Source: an uncultured Rubrobacteraceae bacterium (lineage in GTDB: Bacteria; Actinomycetota; Rubrobacteria; Rubrobacterales; Rubrobacteraceae). From it: DNA of 55,360 bases. Position 1 is the stretch's first letter; each line of letters starts with the position of its first letter. Under the pieces are notes generated by a model, which saw only the letters and a program-made list of their open reading frames with translations, searched no databases and was not told where the DNA came from. The position numbers were made by a program, and so were the translations under genes. This document shows, one piece after another, positions 1-7,914 of the stretch. Location of the stretch: positions 1 to 55,360 of the forward strand of contig CADCVF010000076.1 of NCBI GenBank assembly GCA_902806095.1, written 5' to 3'.

Positions 1-455
1 CCATGAGGCCGCTCACTCCGCCGCCCGTTTGCTATCCCAATGGTTTCCATCAAACGCCTCCTTGCTCCTTCTCAAATCGCCTCGTCCTCAAAATCCCGCG
101 TGACTCTCCCACTTCCAGACGCCACGGACCTAGACAAAAGTACCGCGCGGACATCGTCCTTCGTTACTCGAAGTTGTATGGATGCGGGAATGCAGGCTGT
201 TTTTAGGATCTTGCCAAACTAGTAGTTTACACATTCCGGAGCGTTTGTCAAGGTCGCCCCCTTCGGTCGCCCTGGCTTCGGGCTACAGGTTTCAGCCTGA
301 TGGTTTTCGCGGCCTGCCACCAGCAGCCCCTGGCACATGCTCCGGCCCTAGCCGTACGTTAGAGAGTATAGTATCTGGCGATGGACGAAACCGTAGAGAG
401 TCGGGTACTGAAAGTGCCGTGCATACAGCCCATGGGCTTTACGTACGAGGAGCCA
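1..455. other. Leading region with no convincing gene
   Basis: Short open frames exist on both strands, but none has a convincing ribosome binding site, recognisable protein motif or codon pattern like the genes that follow. I see nothing else identifiable here. The region ends in a mosaic repeat. Confidence 0.5.
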
Positions 456-538
456 TCAGCACTTCAGCAAACAAAGAGCTGACTTGCTGAAATGCTGACA
501 AGCGCGGGTTGGGGAAGGTCAAACCTTCCCCAACCCGC
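456..538. repeat. Mosaic intergenic repeat with a 16-bp perfect hairpin
   Basis: TCAGCACTTCAGC lies at 456-468 and GCTGAAATGCTGACA at 486-500. They are followed by a perfect 16-bp inverted repeat (arms 504-519 and 523-538, loop CAA). The same organisation recurs at several other intergenic sites in the window with different but still complementary arm sequences. It could end upstream transcription, but there is no T-run. Confidence 0.8.
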
Positions 539-553
539 TATGAGAGGAGGAGG

Positions 554-820
554 GTGCGTTCCGGGTGCTTGAGCCTGGTGGTAAGGGTTGGCGTGGTGTC
601 GGTTGCGGCGGTCTTCGCCGCGTTGAGCATGGCCCTCATCCTCTCGTTCGCCATCTCGGCGCTCGGGCAACCTGATGGGGTCGAGAGGATCATCATGGTA
701 CTCGTGGCCTCGGCGGCGGGGTTCGTTTTCTTCCTGGTCGGCCGTGGCATCTGGCGGGACCTGAGGCGGCATCCGTCTGCAGAACCCGAGGAAAGGCAAA
801 CCGAAGAGCGCCGGCGCTAG
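554..820 (+). CDS. Small two-helix membrane protein
   Basis: This 88-residue protein has two hydrophobic segments (roughly residues 8-34 and 42-61) and a charged Arg/Glu-rich C-terminal tail, so it is probably a small integral membrane protein. I chose the GTG at 554 because AGGAGG lies just upstream at 545-550. The longer in-frame start at 509 would begin inside the hairpin of the preceding repeat. I do not recognise a family. It stands alone, about 190 bases before the asparagine synthetase gene. Confidence 0.55.
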   Translation: MRSGCLSLVVRVGVVSVAAVFAALSMALILSFAISALGQPDGVERIIMVLVASAAGFVFFLVGRGIWRDLRRHPSAEPEERQTEERRR

Positions 821-1008
821 CGGGTCGGGAGAAGGCCTCCGGCGGCTCATCCCCAGTACATTGCCATGGAGCATCCGCCAGCGTGGGGGCGCGGTAGGTT
901 CCAGCGCTTCTATACTCATCGAGCCGGCGGAACGAGAGACACGCATCCTCTCCGGGGGTAACATCTATCCTGGTCCGACGCCCATATCCCGGAGTAGAAC
1001 GGAGAGAC

Positions 1009-2538
1009 ATGTGCGGAATCATCGGCGGATACGGAGGCATGGATCCTGAGACCGCCTCGCGCATGCTGGCGCGTGTCGTCCACAGGGGACCCGACGAAGA
1101 AGGGCACGTCGAGGTCGCGGGGAACGTGCTCGGCCACAGGCGGCTCTCCATCGTCGACGTAGAGGGCGGCAAGCAGCCACTCGTTACACCCGAGGGCGAC
1201 CTCTACCTCGTCGGCAACGGCGAGGTCTATAACCACGAGGAGATCAGGGAGACCCTCGAAAACGGCGACATGAGCACCCGCTCGGATAACGAGGTGGCGC
1301 TGCGTCTGATCTCCGAACGGGGACCCGAGGCCCTCTCAGAGTTGCTCGGGATGTTCGCGTTCCTGATCGCCGGCGAGGACGGCGCGTTCGTCGCGGCGCG
1401 CGACCCTGTCGGCATAAAGCCTCTGTATTGGGCACATCGCGGCGGTCTCGTCCGCTTCGCCTCGGAGATGAGCGCCTTCGACGAAGGCTGGCAGGCCTAT
1501 GTCGAGTCTTTCCCGCCGGGCCACTACTGGACACCCGAAAGTGGCCTCGTCGAGTTCGGTACCCCCGTTCCACCCGAAGACGAGTTGGAACACTTCGAAG
1601 GACCAAGCGAGCCTGGCGCCAGGATTCCGGATGAGATACTGGAGAAGGTCCGTGACCGTCTCGTAAGGACCGTCGGGCGTCAGATGATGGGCGACGTGCC
1701 CGTCGGCGTCTTCCTCTCGGGTGGCCTCGACTCCAGCCTCGTCGCCGCCATCGCCGCGCGCTGGTACGCGAAGCGCGGCAAGAAGCTAAAGACCTTCGCC
1801 GTCGGCCTGACGGATTCTCCCGACCTGCTGGCCGCCCGCGCCGTCGCTGAGCACCTCGGTACCGAGCACCATGAGAGCGTCTATACGGCGGAAGACGCGC
1901 TCAAGGTGCTGCCGAATGTAGTCAGCACCATCGAGAACTTCGACCCCTCCCTGGTACGCAGCGCCGTGCCCAACTACATCCTCGCGGAGTTCACCGCCAG
2001 GCACGTCAAGGTCGTCCTCACAGGCGAAGGGGCTGATGAGATCTTCGCCGGCTACGAGTACCTCAGGGACTTCCGCACGGAGGAGGAGTTACACGCCGAG
2101 CTCGTGCGGACTATCGAGGGGTTGCACGACCTGAATCTGCAGAGGGCCGACCGCGTCACGATGGCCCACGGCCTCGAAGCGCGGGTACCGTTCCTTGAGC
2201 TCGACATGATCTCACTCGGACTCTCCCTCCCCGCCGGGTGGAAGCTCGCCGGAGAGGGCCAGGAAGCGAAACGGCTTCTCCGCCAGGCCTTCGGAGGCTG
2301 GCTCCCAGACGACTTCCTGTGGCGCAAGAAGGCCCAGTTCGGGGACGGCTCGGGCGCGGCCTCGGTCCTAATGGCGCGTATGGAGGAGAGCATCACCGAG
2401 GAGGAGTTCGAGCGCGAGCGCCGCGCGGTCGAGCCTCCCTTGCGTACCCGCGAGGAGGTCGCCTACTACCGCATCTTCGCCGAAGACCTCGGCGAGGTAA
2501 GGCCGAAGCGCACCATCGGACGCTTCGCCACGACCTGA
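1009..2538 (+). CDS. asnB: Asparagine synthetase, glutamine-hydrolysing type
   Basis: AsnB enzymes make asparagine from aspartate, ATP and glutamine. The protein begins MCGIIGG, so the catalytic N-terminal cysteine of the class II glutaminase domain is present (about residues 1-190). The synthetase domain carries the ATP-pyrophosphate loop SGGLDSS near residue 240 and a later GEGADEIFAGY motif. At 509 residues it is shorter than the 550-640 usual for bacterial AsnB. GGAGAG precedes the ATG. The gene is monocistronic or loosely linked to the cleavage enzyme 66 bases downstream. It could act on another carboxylate, because AsnB paralogues amidate diverse acceptors. Confidence 0.88.
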   Translation: MCGIIGGYGGMDPETASRMLARVVHRGPDEEGHVEVAGNVLGHRRLSIVDVEGGKQPLVTPEGDLYLVGNGEVYNHEEIRETLENGDMSTRSDNEVALRLISERGPEALSELLGMFAFLIAGEDGAFVAARDPVGIKPLYWAHRGGLVRFASEMSAFDEGWQAYVESFPPGHYWTPESGLVEFGTPVPPEDELEHFEGPSEPGARIPDEILEKVRDRLVRTVGRQMMGDVPVGVFLSGGLDSSLVAAIAARWYAKRGKKLKTFAVGLTDSPDLLAARAVAEHLGTEHHESVYTAEDALKVLPNVVSTIENFDPSLVRSAVPNYILAEFTARHVKVVLTGEGADEIFAGYEYLRDFRTEEELHAELVRTIEGLHDLNLQRADRVTMAHGLEARVPFLELDMISLGLSLPAGWKLAGEGQEAKRLLRQAFGGWLPDDFLWRKKAQFGDGSGAASVLMARMEESITEEEFERERRAVEPPLRTREEVAYYRIFAEDLGEVRPKRTIGRFATT

Positions 2539-2604
2539 AAGTGGTTTGCGGCGGCCCTGGTGGGTATCTAGTATTGAGTTGGGACTCTACAGAAGGGAGC
2601 GGGC

Positions 2605-3528
2605 GTGGAGAAGTTCATCATCAGCGCGGCGATTACGGGCGGGATGACGGTGCCAGGGCAGAGCGAGGCCATCCCCATAACGCCGGATGAGATCGTAGAC
2701 TCCGCCGTCGGGGCACACGAGGCCGGGGCGACCATCGTCCACCTCCACGTCCGTGAGCCTGAGACTGGGAAACCTAGCTCGGACATCGGGCTGTTCCGCG
2801 AGGTGGTCTCCGGGATCAAAGACCGCTGCGATGTGATTGTACAGCCGACCACGGGCGGCGGGAAGGGGATGACGCTCGAGGAACGAGCCGCCGTACTGCC
2901 CGAGCTGGAGCCCGAGATGGCTACGTTCAACACGGGCAGCTTCAACTTCGGCCTTTTCCCCATCGCCGAGCGGGGCGGAGACTTCGAGGCGTGGGAGATA
3001 GACTACCTGGAAGGTACCCGCGACTACATCTTCCGCAATACCTTCGCGGACATGGAGAAGGTCTGCGCCATGTTCCGCGAGGCCGACGCGAAGCCCGAGC
3101 TCGAGGCCTACGACGTGGGCCACCTCTACAACATAAAGTACCTGCTCGGCAGGGACCTTCTCGACACCCCCGTCCACGTCCAGTTTGTCCTCGGTGTTAT
3201 GGGCGCGAACGCGGCGACCATCGAGCAGTTGATGCACATGCGCCGCACGGCGACGGAGCTCTTCGGCGAGGACTACACGTGGTCCGCGGCCGGCGTCGGC
3301 TACCCCGCCGAGTATCACCTCGCCGCGATGTGCCTGATGCTCGGCGGCCACGTGAGGGTAGGCCTGGAAGACAACCTGCGCGTTAGCCGCGAAAAACGCG
3401 CGGACTCCAACGCCGAGCTGGTCGAGAAGGCCGTAGCCCTCGGCGAGATGTTCGACCGAGAGCCGGCTACCCCCGACGAAGCTCGCGAGGCGTTCGGCCT
3501 CAAGGGCCGCGCCGAAGTAGCGTTTTAG
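2605..3528 (+). CDS. Beta-keto acid cleavage enzyme (BKACE, DUF849 family)
   Basis: BKACE enzymes condense a beta-keto acid with acetyl-CoA and release acetoacetate or acetoacetyl-CoA plus a new CoA ester or acid; the founding member is 3-keto-5-aminohexanoate cleavage enzyme of lysine fermentation. The family signature is clear: an N-terminal IISAAITGG, a VHLHVR stretch that supplies a zinc histidine, and VQPTTGGG before the substrate-binding loop. The length of 307 residues is normal. The GTG start follows GGGAGC. The substrate cannot be read from the sequence. A haloacid dehalogenase and acyl-CoA genes nearby suggest organic acid catabolism feeding acetoacetyl-CoA, which would suit a PHA producer. 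Confidence 0.85.
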   Translation: MEKFIISAAITGGMTVPGQSEAIPITPDEIVDSAVGAHEAGATIVHLHVREPETGKPSSDIGLFREVVSGIKDRCDVIVQPTTGGGKGMTLEERAAVLPELEPEMATFNTGSFNFGLFPIAERGGDFEAWEIDYLEGTRDYIFRNTFADMEKVCAMFREADAKPELEAYDVGHLYNIKYLLGRDLLDTPVHVQFVLGVMGANAATIEQLMHMRRTATELFGEDYTWSAAGVGYPAEYHLAAMCLMLGGHVRVGLEDNLRVSREKRADSNAELVEKAVALGEMFDREPATPDEAREAFGLKGRAEVAF

Positions 3529-3575
3529 AACCGCTTGGGAGCGGTTCAGCATTTCAGCTTGTCAGCTTTTTGGTC
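3528..3575. terminator. Hairpin with following T-run and TCAGCATTTCAGC module
   Basis: An 8-bp stem (3528-3535 with 3540-3547, loop TGGG) starts at the stop codon of the BKACE gene. It is followed by a TCAGCATTTCAGC module and GTCAGCTTTTT. This looks like an intrinsic terminator built from the same mosaic repeat found elsewhere in the window. Confidence 0.6.
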
Positions 3576-3611
3576 TCGCCCATGGCTGAACGCTCTAGAG
3601 AGAGGAACTTT

Positions 3612-4277
3612 GTGAAGAGAGTTTGTGTCTTCGATGTGAACGAGACTTTGCTGGACCTTGCGGCGCTCGACCCGCTCTTCGAGCGGGTCTTCGGTGATGC
3701 CGGCGTGCGTAGGTTGTGGTTCAACCAGATGTTACAGTCGGCCTTCGTAGCCACCATGACGGATGCGTATGTGACGTTCGGCGAGGCCGCTGCGGGTGCA
3801 CTCAGGATGACCGAGGAGCGGCAGGGCGTTGAGGTCTCTGATGAGGACAGGCAGGAGATCCTGACCGGGCTGCGAAGTCTACCGCCGCACCCCGAAGTGC
3901 CTGATAGCCTGGACCGCCTGCGAGACGCCGGGTTCCGTCTCGCCACCCTGACCAACTCCACGCAGGAGGTCGCCGAGGCACAGATAGAGAACGTGGGGCT
4001 CACGGATAGGTTCGAGCAGATCCTCTCTGCCGACACCGCGAAACGCCTCAAACCGGCACCCGCCCCCTACAGGATGGCCGCGCGGGCGTTAGAGATCCCC
4101 GAGCACGAGATGCGCCTCGTGGCGGCCCACGCCTGGGACGTGGCCGGCGCCTTGCGCGCAGGTTGCGCCGCCGCCTTCATCGCCAGGCAACCCTTCGACC
4201 CACTCGTCGAGGAGCCGGACGTGATCGGGGCGGACCTGGCCGAGGTTGCTGACGGCATTATCGCCGCCGAGGAATAA
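3612..4277 (+). CDS. Haloacid dehalogenase type II (HAD superfamily)
   Basis: Type II L-2-haloacid dehalogenases hydrolyse 2-haloalkanoic acids to 2-hydroxy acids through an aspartyl intermediate. Motif I is FDVNETLLD near the N-terminus (catalytic Asp at about residue 8), motif II is LTNS in the middle, the motif III lysine sits in KRLKPAPAPY, and motif IV is represented by VAAHAWDVAGA. These are typical of the haloacid dehalogenase branch. I chose the GTG at 3612 because GAGAGAGG lies just upstream and the protein then starts directly at the motif I strand; a longer in-frame start exists at 3570. Length is 221 residues, normal for the family. Confidence 0.85.
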   Translation: MKRVCVFDVNETLLDLAALDPLFERVFGDAGVRRLWFNQMLQSAFVATMTDAYVTFGEAAAGALRMTEERQGVEVSDEDRQEILTGLRSLPPHPEVPDSLDRLRDAGFRLATLTNSTQEVAEAQIENVGLTDRFEQILSADTAKRLKPAPAPYRMAARALEIPEHEMRLVAAHAWDVAGALRAGCAAAFIARQPFDPLVEEPDVIGADLAEVADGIIAAEE

Positions 4278-4403
4278 TAGCATGTCAGCACGGCGCCTGC
4301 GCCGCCTTGTCAGCATGTCAGCCAGTACAAGCGCAAGCGAAAGCTGAAATGCTGACCGGCTGAAGTGCTGACAAGCGCCCGATAGGGCGCTTGCTGAAAT
4401 GCT
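4278..4403. repeat. Mosaic intergenic repeat cluster
   Basis: Between convergent genes there is a chain of TGTCAGCA, GCTGAAATGCTGA and GCTGAAGTGCTGACA modules separated by short palindromes such as GGCGCCTGCGCC and GCGCCCGATAGGGCGC. The unit structure matches that at 35998-36225 and 34612-34746. Confidence 0.75.
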
Positions 4404-5420
4404 TTAACCGGCTAGGTCCCGCAACTCCTCGAAGACATCCCTTCCTGGACGCCGTTCGTCGCTTTCCATCGAGTGCATCAGTTCGACGATCCGCTCGTTG
4501 AGCGGGGTCTCGACACCGTACTCCAGCCCCCGCTCTACTACGCCGCCGTTTATGACATCGACCTCGGTCTTCGCGCCTCTTTCCAAGTCCTGGAGCATAG
4601 AAGCCTTCGTGGCCCCTGCGTAGCCCATCGCCACTTCGAGGGCTTCGTCGGCCCTCTGGCGGTCTTCGGGGGCCCGTACGACGAGCGAATCTGCGGGGAC
4701 GCCGAGGACTCTATCGAGTGTGATCTCCTGGGCCGCTCCAACGTCGTAGCCCTCGCGCCAGACGGCAAGCGCGACCTCCCTTCCTGCGGGGTCAGCGACG
4801 ACCTCGCTGTAGAGTAGGCCCGAGACGGCGCCGAGGCCGGAGAAGGCGCTGTTGACGAGTAGCTTCGACCAGACCTGGCCGCTGATGTTCTCCGTGATAC
4901 GCACGTCGGCCACCGCTCCGAGCGCCTCTGCGAGGAGGCGGGTCCTGTCCTTCGTCCCGCCTTCTGGCTCCCCGATCACGAACGGCGCCATGGTGGTCTG
5001 GGCGAGATGGCCAGCTCCAAGGTTCGTAGCCCCCCACTCTACCGTCCCGACGACGAGGTTCTCTCGGCCGACGATCCCGGCTATGCGGTCCTGCACGAGC
5101 CCGTTGCCCAGTGAGACGAACGTCTTAGCCAGGCCGATCTCCGCGAGAGGACCAAGGGCGGCTTCAAGGTGGGGCGCCTTGAGGGTTACGAGGGCGAAAT
5201 CGAAGGGGCCTTCGAGGCCAGAGGGGTCGGCGTGGGCGTCGAGCCGCACGTGACGCTCCTCGCCCAGTTCGTCGAGCAGGAGGCCAGGGCCCCGCATCCT
5301 CCCGACGTGCTCTTTGTCGGTGTCGAGGACACTTACGCGTCGCACCCCTCCCTCCATCTTCGCCGCCGTCACGCCGCCGATAGCGCCGGCCCCGACTACG
5401 AGGATACTGGCGTCTATCAT
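4404..5420 (-). CDS. Ketopantoate reductase-like dehydrogenase (ApbA/PanE family)
   Basis: The family reduces 2-dehydropantoate to pantoate with NADPH, although many members act on other 2-oxo acids. The Rossmann nucleotide-binding motif GAGAIGG is at residues 10-16. A central VSLGNGLVQ resembles the conserved LQNG block of PanE, and the C-terminal half contains the catalytic-lysine-type WSKLLVNSAFS segment. Its 338 residues are slightly longer than E. coli PanE (about 300). Its ATG overlaps the stop of the upstream 3-hydroxyacyl-CoA dehydrogenase gene by four bases, so the two are translationally coupled. That neighbour points to hydroxyacid metabolism as readily as to pantothenate synthesis. 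Confidence 0.8.
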   Translation of the reverse strand: MIDASILVVGAGAIGGVTAAKMEGGVRRVSVLDTDKEHVGRMRGPGLLLDELGEERHVRLDAHADPSGLEGPFDFALVTLKAPHLEAALGPLAEIGLAKTFVSLGNGLVQDRIAGIVGRENLVVGTVEWGATNLGAGHLAQTTMAPFVIGEPEGGTKDRTRLLAEALGAVADVRITENISGQVWSKLLVNSAFSGLGAVSGLLYSEVVADPAGREVALAVWREGYDVGAAQEITLDRVLGVPADSLVVRAPEDRQRADEALEVAMGYAGATKASMLQDLERGAKTEVDVINGGVVERGLEYGVETPLNERIVELMHSMESDERRPGRDVFEELRDLAG

Positions 5421-6406
5421 GGGCCGTCCCCGGATCCCGCATCGACTGGCGGCAGATCCTCCAGCAGCTCGTTCAGCGCTGCGTAGCGCCGGTCACGCTC
5501 AAGGAGCAACCGCTCCCGCTCCTCTTCCGTGTATTCGAGGAACCCGGCACCACTCTTGGTGCCCGTGCGCCCCTCCTCGACGAGCTTCCGCAGCGATCCC
5601 GGTGCCTCGAAACGCTCGCCGAGGCCTTCCTTTAGGACGTCGAGCACGTTCTCGTACACGTCCAGCCCGGCCATGTCGGAGATCTGGAACGGCCCGAAGA
5701 AGGGCAAGCGGAACCCAAAGCAACTGCGCACCACCTCGTCCACCTCCTGGGGGGAGGCGAGACCCTCCTCGACACACCGTACCGCTTCCAGGAACAGGGC
5801 GTTCTGGATACGGTTCGCCACAAAGCCAGGCCCGTCACCGACCACGGCTGGACGCTTCCCTATCCCCCGCAAGAACTCGACCAGCCGCCCGACGATCTCG
5901 GGGTCGGTCGCGGCGGCGGGTATGACCTCGACGCCAGGCGTCCACTCCGGCGGGTTGAACCAGTGCATACCGCAGAAGCGCCCTGGCCTCCCGACAAACT
6001 CCGAGAGGTCGTTGATCGGCAACGAAGAGGTGTTGGAGACGATAACGGCGTCTTGCGGAGCAGCCGCCGAACAGTCCTCCAGGATCTCCTGCTTCAACCC
6101 GAGGTCTTCGGGTACGGCCTCGAAGACCAGGCCAACGTCTTCCACGGTACCAGCCACATCGTCCGCGGTCTCCACAGCCTCGACCCTTCCGACGGCACCC
6201 TCAGCCACCAGCCCAGCATCGGCGTGCCCCTTTGCCCTATGTACCAGCCGACTCTTCGCCTGCCTCGTAAGCTCGGGGGTTGCGTCTGTGAGGAGCACCC
6301 TGATGCCGGCCGTGGCGAAGCACTCGGCGACGCCCAACCCCATAGTGCCCGCACCGATGACAGCGGCCGCACGCGGCCATCCTTCGTAAGTACCTCGCTC
6401 CTCCAT
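5417..6406 (-). CDS. 3-hydroxyacyl-CoA dehydrogenase
   Basis: The enzyme oxidises L-3-hydroxyacyl-CoA to 3-ketoacyl-CoA with NAD. The N-terminal Rossmann motif GAGTMG is at about residues 18-23. The conserved block VSNTSSLPI and the catalytic histidine region GMHWFNPP follow, then GDGPGFVANRI and a C-terminal helical domain ending in a KSGAGFLEY motif. At 329 residues it is a single-function enzyme without a hydratase domain. It lies three bases after the transhydrogenase-like gene and overlaps the ketopantoate-reductase-like gene by four bases, so the three form a minus-strand operon. It may act on a shorter or branched hydroxyacid derivative rather than in general beta-oxidation. Confidence 0.86.
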   Translation of the reverse strand: MEERGTYEGWPRAAAVIGAGTMGLGVAECFATAGIRVLLTDATPELTRQAKSRLVHRAKGHADAGLVAEGAVGRVEAVETADDVAGTVEDVGLVFEAVPEDLGLKQEILEDCSAAAPQDAVIVSNTSSLPINDLSEFVGRPGRFCGMHWFNPPEWTPGVEVIPAAATDPEIVGRLVEFLRGIGKRPAVVGDGPGFVANRIQNALFLEAVRCVEEGLASPQEVDEVVRSCFGFRLPFFGPFQISDMAGLDVYENVLDVLKEGLGERFEAPGSLRKLVEEGRTGTKSGAGFLEYTEEERERLLLERDRRYAALNELLEDLPPVDAGSGDGP

Positions 6407-6409
6407 CCG

Positions 6410-7693
6410 CTACCAGTTCTCCATCGACTCGCGGATGATGCTGGCCAGGTCTTCCTCGCCCACCTCTCGGGGGGCTCCTACGAGAAGCCGCTGCTGTTTC
6501 ATCGCGCCTTCTACAAGGTCTTCTATATCGTCTTCGCCGTAGCCGAGCTCGCGCACGCCTTTCGGCGCTCTTACGTCTCTCATCAGCCGGATCAAGACCC
6601 CAGGCAGCGTGTTCTCGTCGGCCCTCTCTACCTTCTCGCCGGAGAGCAACTCGGCGACCCTGTGGTGCCTTTCGGGGTCGGCCTCGTACGTGAACCGGAA
6701 CGCTGCCGGCGCTGTGACGATGACGGACCAACCGTGCGGCACGAAGGGATGGTCATCGGGATACCCCGGCGGCTGCCACTCGTGTTTGAGGCCTGCTATG
6801 GGGTAGGCGCAGGCGTGCGGGATATGGACCCCCGCTGAACCGAAGCCAATGCCCGCGAGGGAGGCCCCGAGCATCATCGCCCCGCGGGCCTCGACGTCAT
6901 CGCCATCCTCGACGGCGCGCCTGAGGTACTTACCGCCGTACTCGAGCGCCCTTGCGCTCCACATATCCGCTATCGGGTTCGCCCCCTGATACGGTGGCCT
7001 GTCGTCGGGGCTCTCCGGTTTCGGGCGGGCGTCGTACGGTTTGGAGATGTATGACTCGGCAGCGTGGCAGACTACGTCGAGGCCGCAAGAGGAGGTTACC
7101 TCAGGCGGCATGCTCAGCGTGAGCAAGGGATCGACGACGCCGCGGTCGGGGCGGAGGTATCGATGTGAGATGCCTGTCTTCACCCTTTGTTCGGGGATGT
7201 CCAGGATCGCCACCGTAGTCGCCTCTGCGCCCGTGCCTGCGGTCGTGGGGATGGCGAGGAGCGGTTTCAACGGCCCTGGCGGCTTCTTGCCTCCGCCGAC
7301 TGGGGCGTTGACGTAGTCGACGATCTCACCCCCGTGCGTCGCTATGAGGCTTGAGACCTTCGCGGTATCGATGCTCGACCCGCCGCCGACGGCTACGAAC
7401 CCTTCGAAGTCTCCATCGACGGCGAAGTCTGCCGCGGCCTGGAAGGAGTCGTCCGTCGGCTCGACGCGCGAGCGATCCCACACCTCGACCTCTACGCCCT
7501 CGGCTTCGATCAACTCCACGATGCGGTCCGTTATGTTCGCCTTTACGATGCCGGGGTCGGAGACGAGCATCACCCGCCCGACGCCCATCTGCCTCAGCTC
7601 CCAGCCAGCCTCTTCCGAAGCGCCGGGACCGTACTTCAGCGGCGTGGCCTCCATGGTGAAGATGGTCTCGTGCCCGTTCCCACCGTCGGTCAT
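6410..7693 (-). CDS. Iron-containing alcohol dehydrogenase, hydroxyacid-oxoacid transhydrogenase (HOT/ADHFE1)-like
   Basis: This 427-residue protein belongs to the group III iron-dependent alcohol dehydrogenases. The nucleotide-binding GGGSSIDTAK and the TAGTGAE motif are intact. It carries the extra segment DDRPPYQGANPIADMW, followed by GIGFGSAGVHIPHACAYPI and FVPHGWSVIVTAPAAF. As I recall them, these match mammalian ADHFE1, which oxidises 4-hydroxybutyrate (and 3-hydroxybutyrate) while reducing 2-oxoglutarate without free NAD. The metal ligands are probably the Asp of GLDVVCHAAE and the histidines of the GVHIPHA and VPHG segments. It is the first gene of a three-gene minus-strand operon and diverges from phaE, which fits a role with PHA hydroxyacids. 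The specific substrate is inferred. Confidence 0.82.
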   Translation of the reverse strand: MTDGGNGHETIFTMEATPLKYGPGASEEAGWELRQMGVGRVMLVSDPGIVKANITDRIVELIEAEGVEVEVWDRSRVEPTDDSFQAAADFAVDGDFEGFVAVGGGSSIDTAKVSSLIATHGGEIVDYVNAPVGGGKKPPGPLKPLLAIPTTAGTGAEATTVAILDIPEQRVKTGISHRYLRPDRGVVDPLLTLSMPPEVTSSCGLDVVCHAAESYISKPYDARPKPESPDDRPPYQGANPIADMWSARALEYGGKYLRRAVEDGDDVEARGAMMLGASLAGIGFGSAGVHIPHACAYPIAGLKHEWQPPGYPDDHPFVPHGWSVIVTAPAAFRFTYEADPERHHRVAELLSGEKVERADENTLPGVLIRLMRDVRAPKGVRELGYGEDDIEDLVEGAMKQQRLLVGAPREVGEEDLASIIRESMENW

Positions 7694-7804
7694 CTCTCTC
7701 CTTCCCGCAACAGGATCCCCAAAGATCGTTTCCCTCGGACCAATATATGCCCAACCCTGGCCAGCGACAACCAGGGAAGGCTGCAGAACTCTCGGTATAT
7801 GCCG

Positions 7805-7835
7805 TTAACACATAAGTTTCGTTTGCTTGTATAAT
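7805..7835 (+). promoter_or_regulatory. Candidate promoter of phaE-phaC
   Basis: TTAACA (7805-7810) and TATAAT (7830-7835) are separated by 19 bases, about 80 bases before phaE. The sequence ACACATAAGTT at 7808-7818, between or overlapping these boxes, also occurs in the candidate promoter of the SDR gene at 33841. It may be a shared operator. Confidence 0.4.
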
Positions 7836-7914
7836 CTGCGTGATCGGCTCCGCTGAGAGCGAGGTGGGTGCTGACGATGGGCATTGTTTCGTGGCATGAC
7901 GAGGAGGTTTTCGG

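Noticed and set aside
2605-6406. Carnitine degradation pathway (BKACE plus carnitine dehydrogenase)
   Set aside because: The dehydrogenase at 5417 has the GMHWFNPP and VSNTSSLPI blocks of ordinary 3-hydroxyacyl-CoA dehydrogenases and does not resemble carnitine dehydrogenase as I recall it. The two genes are not in one operon.
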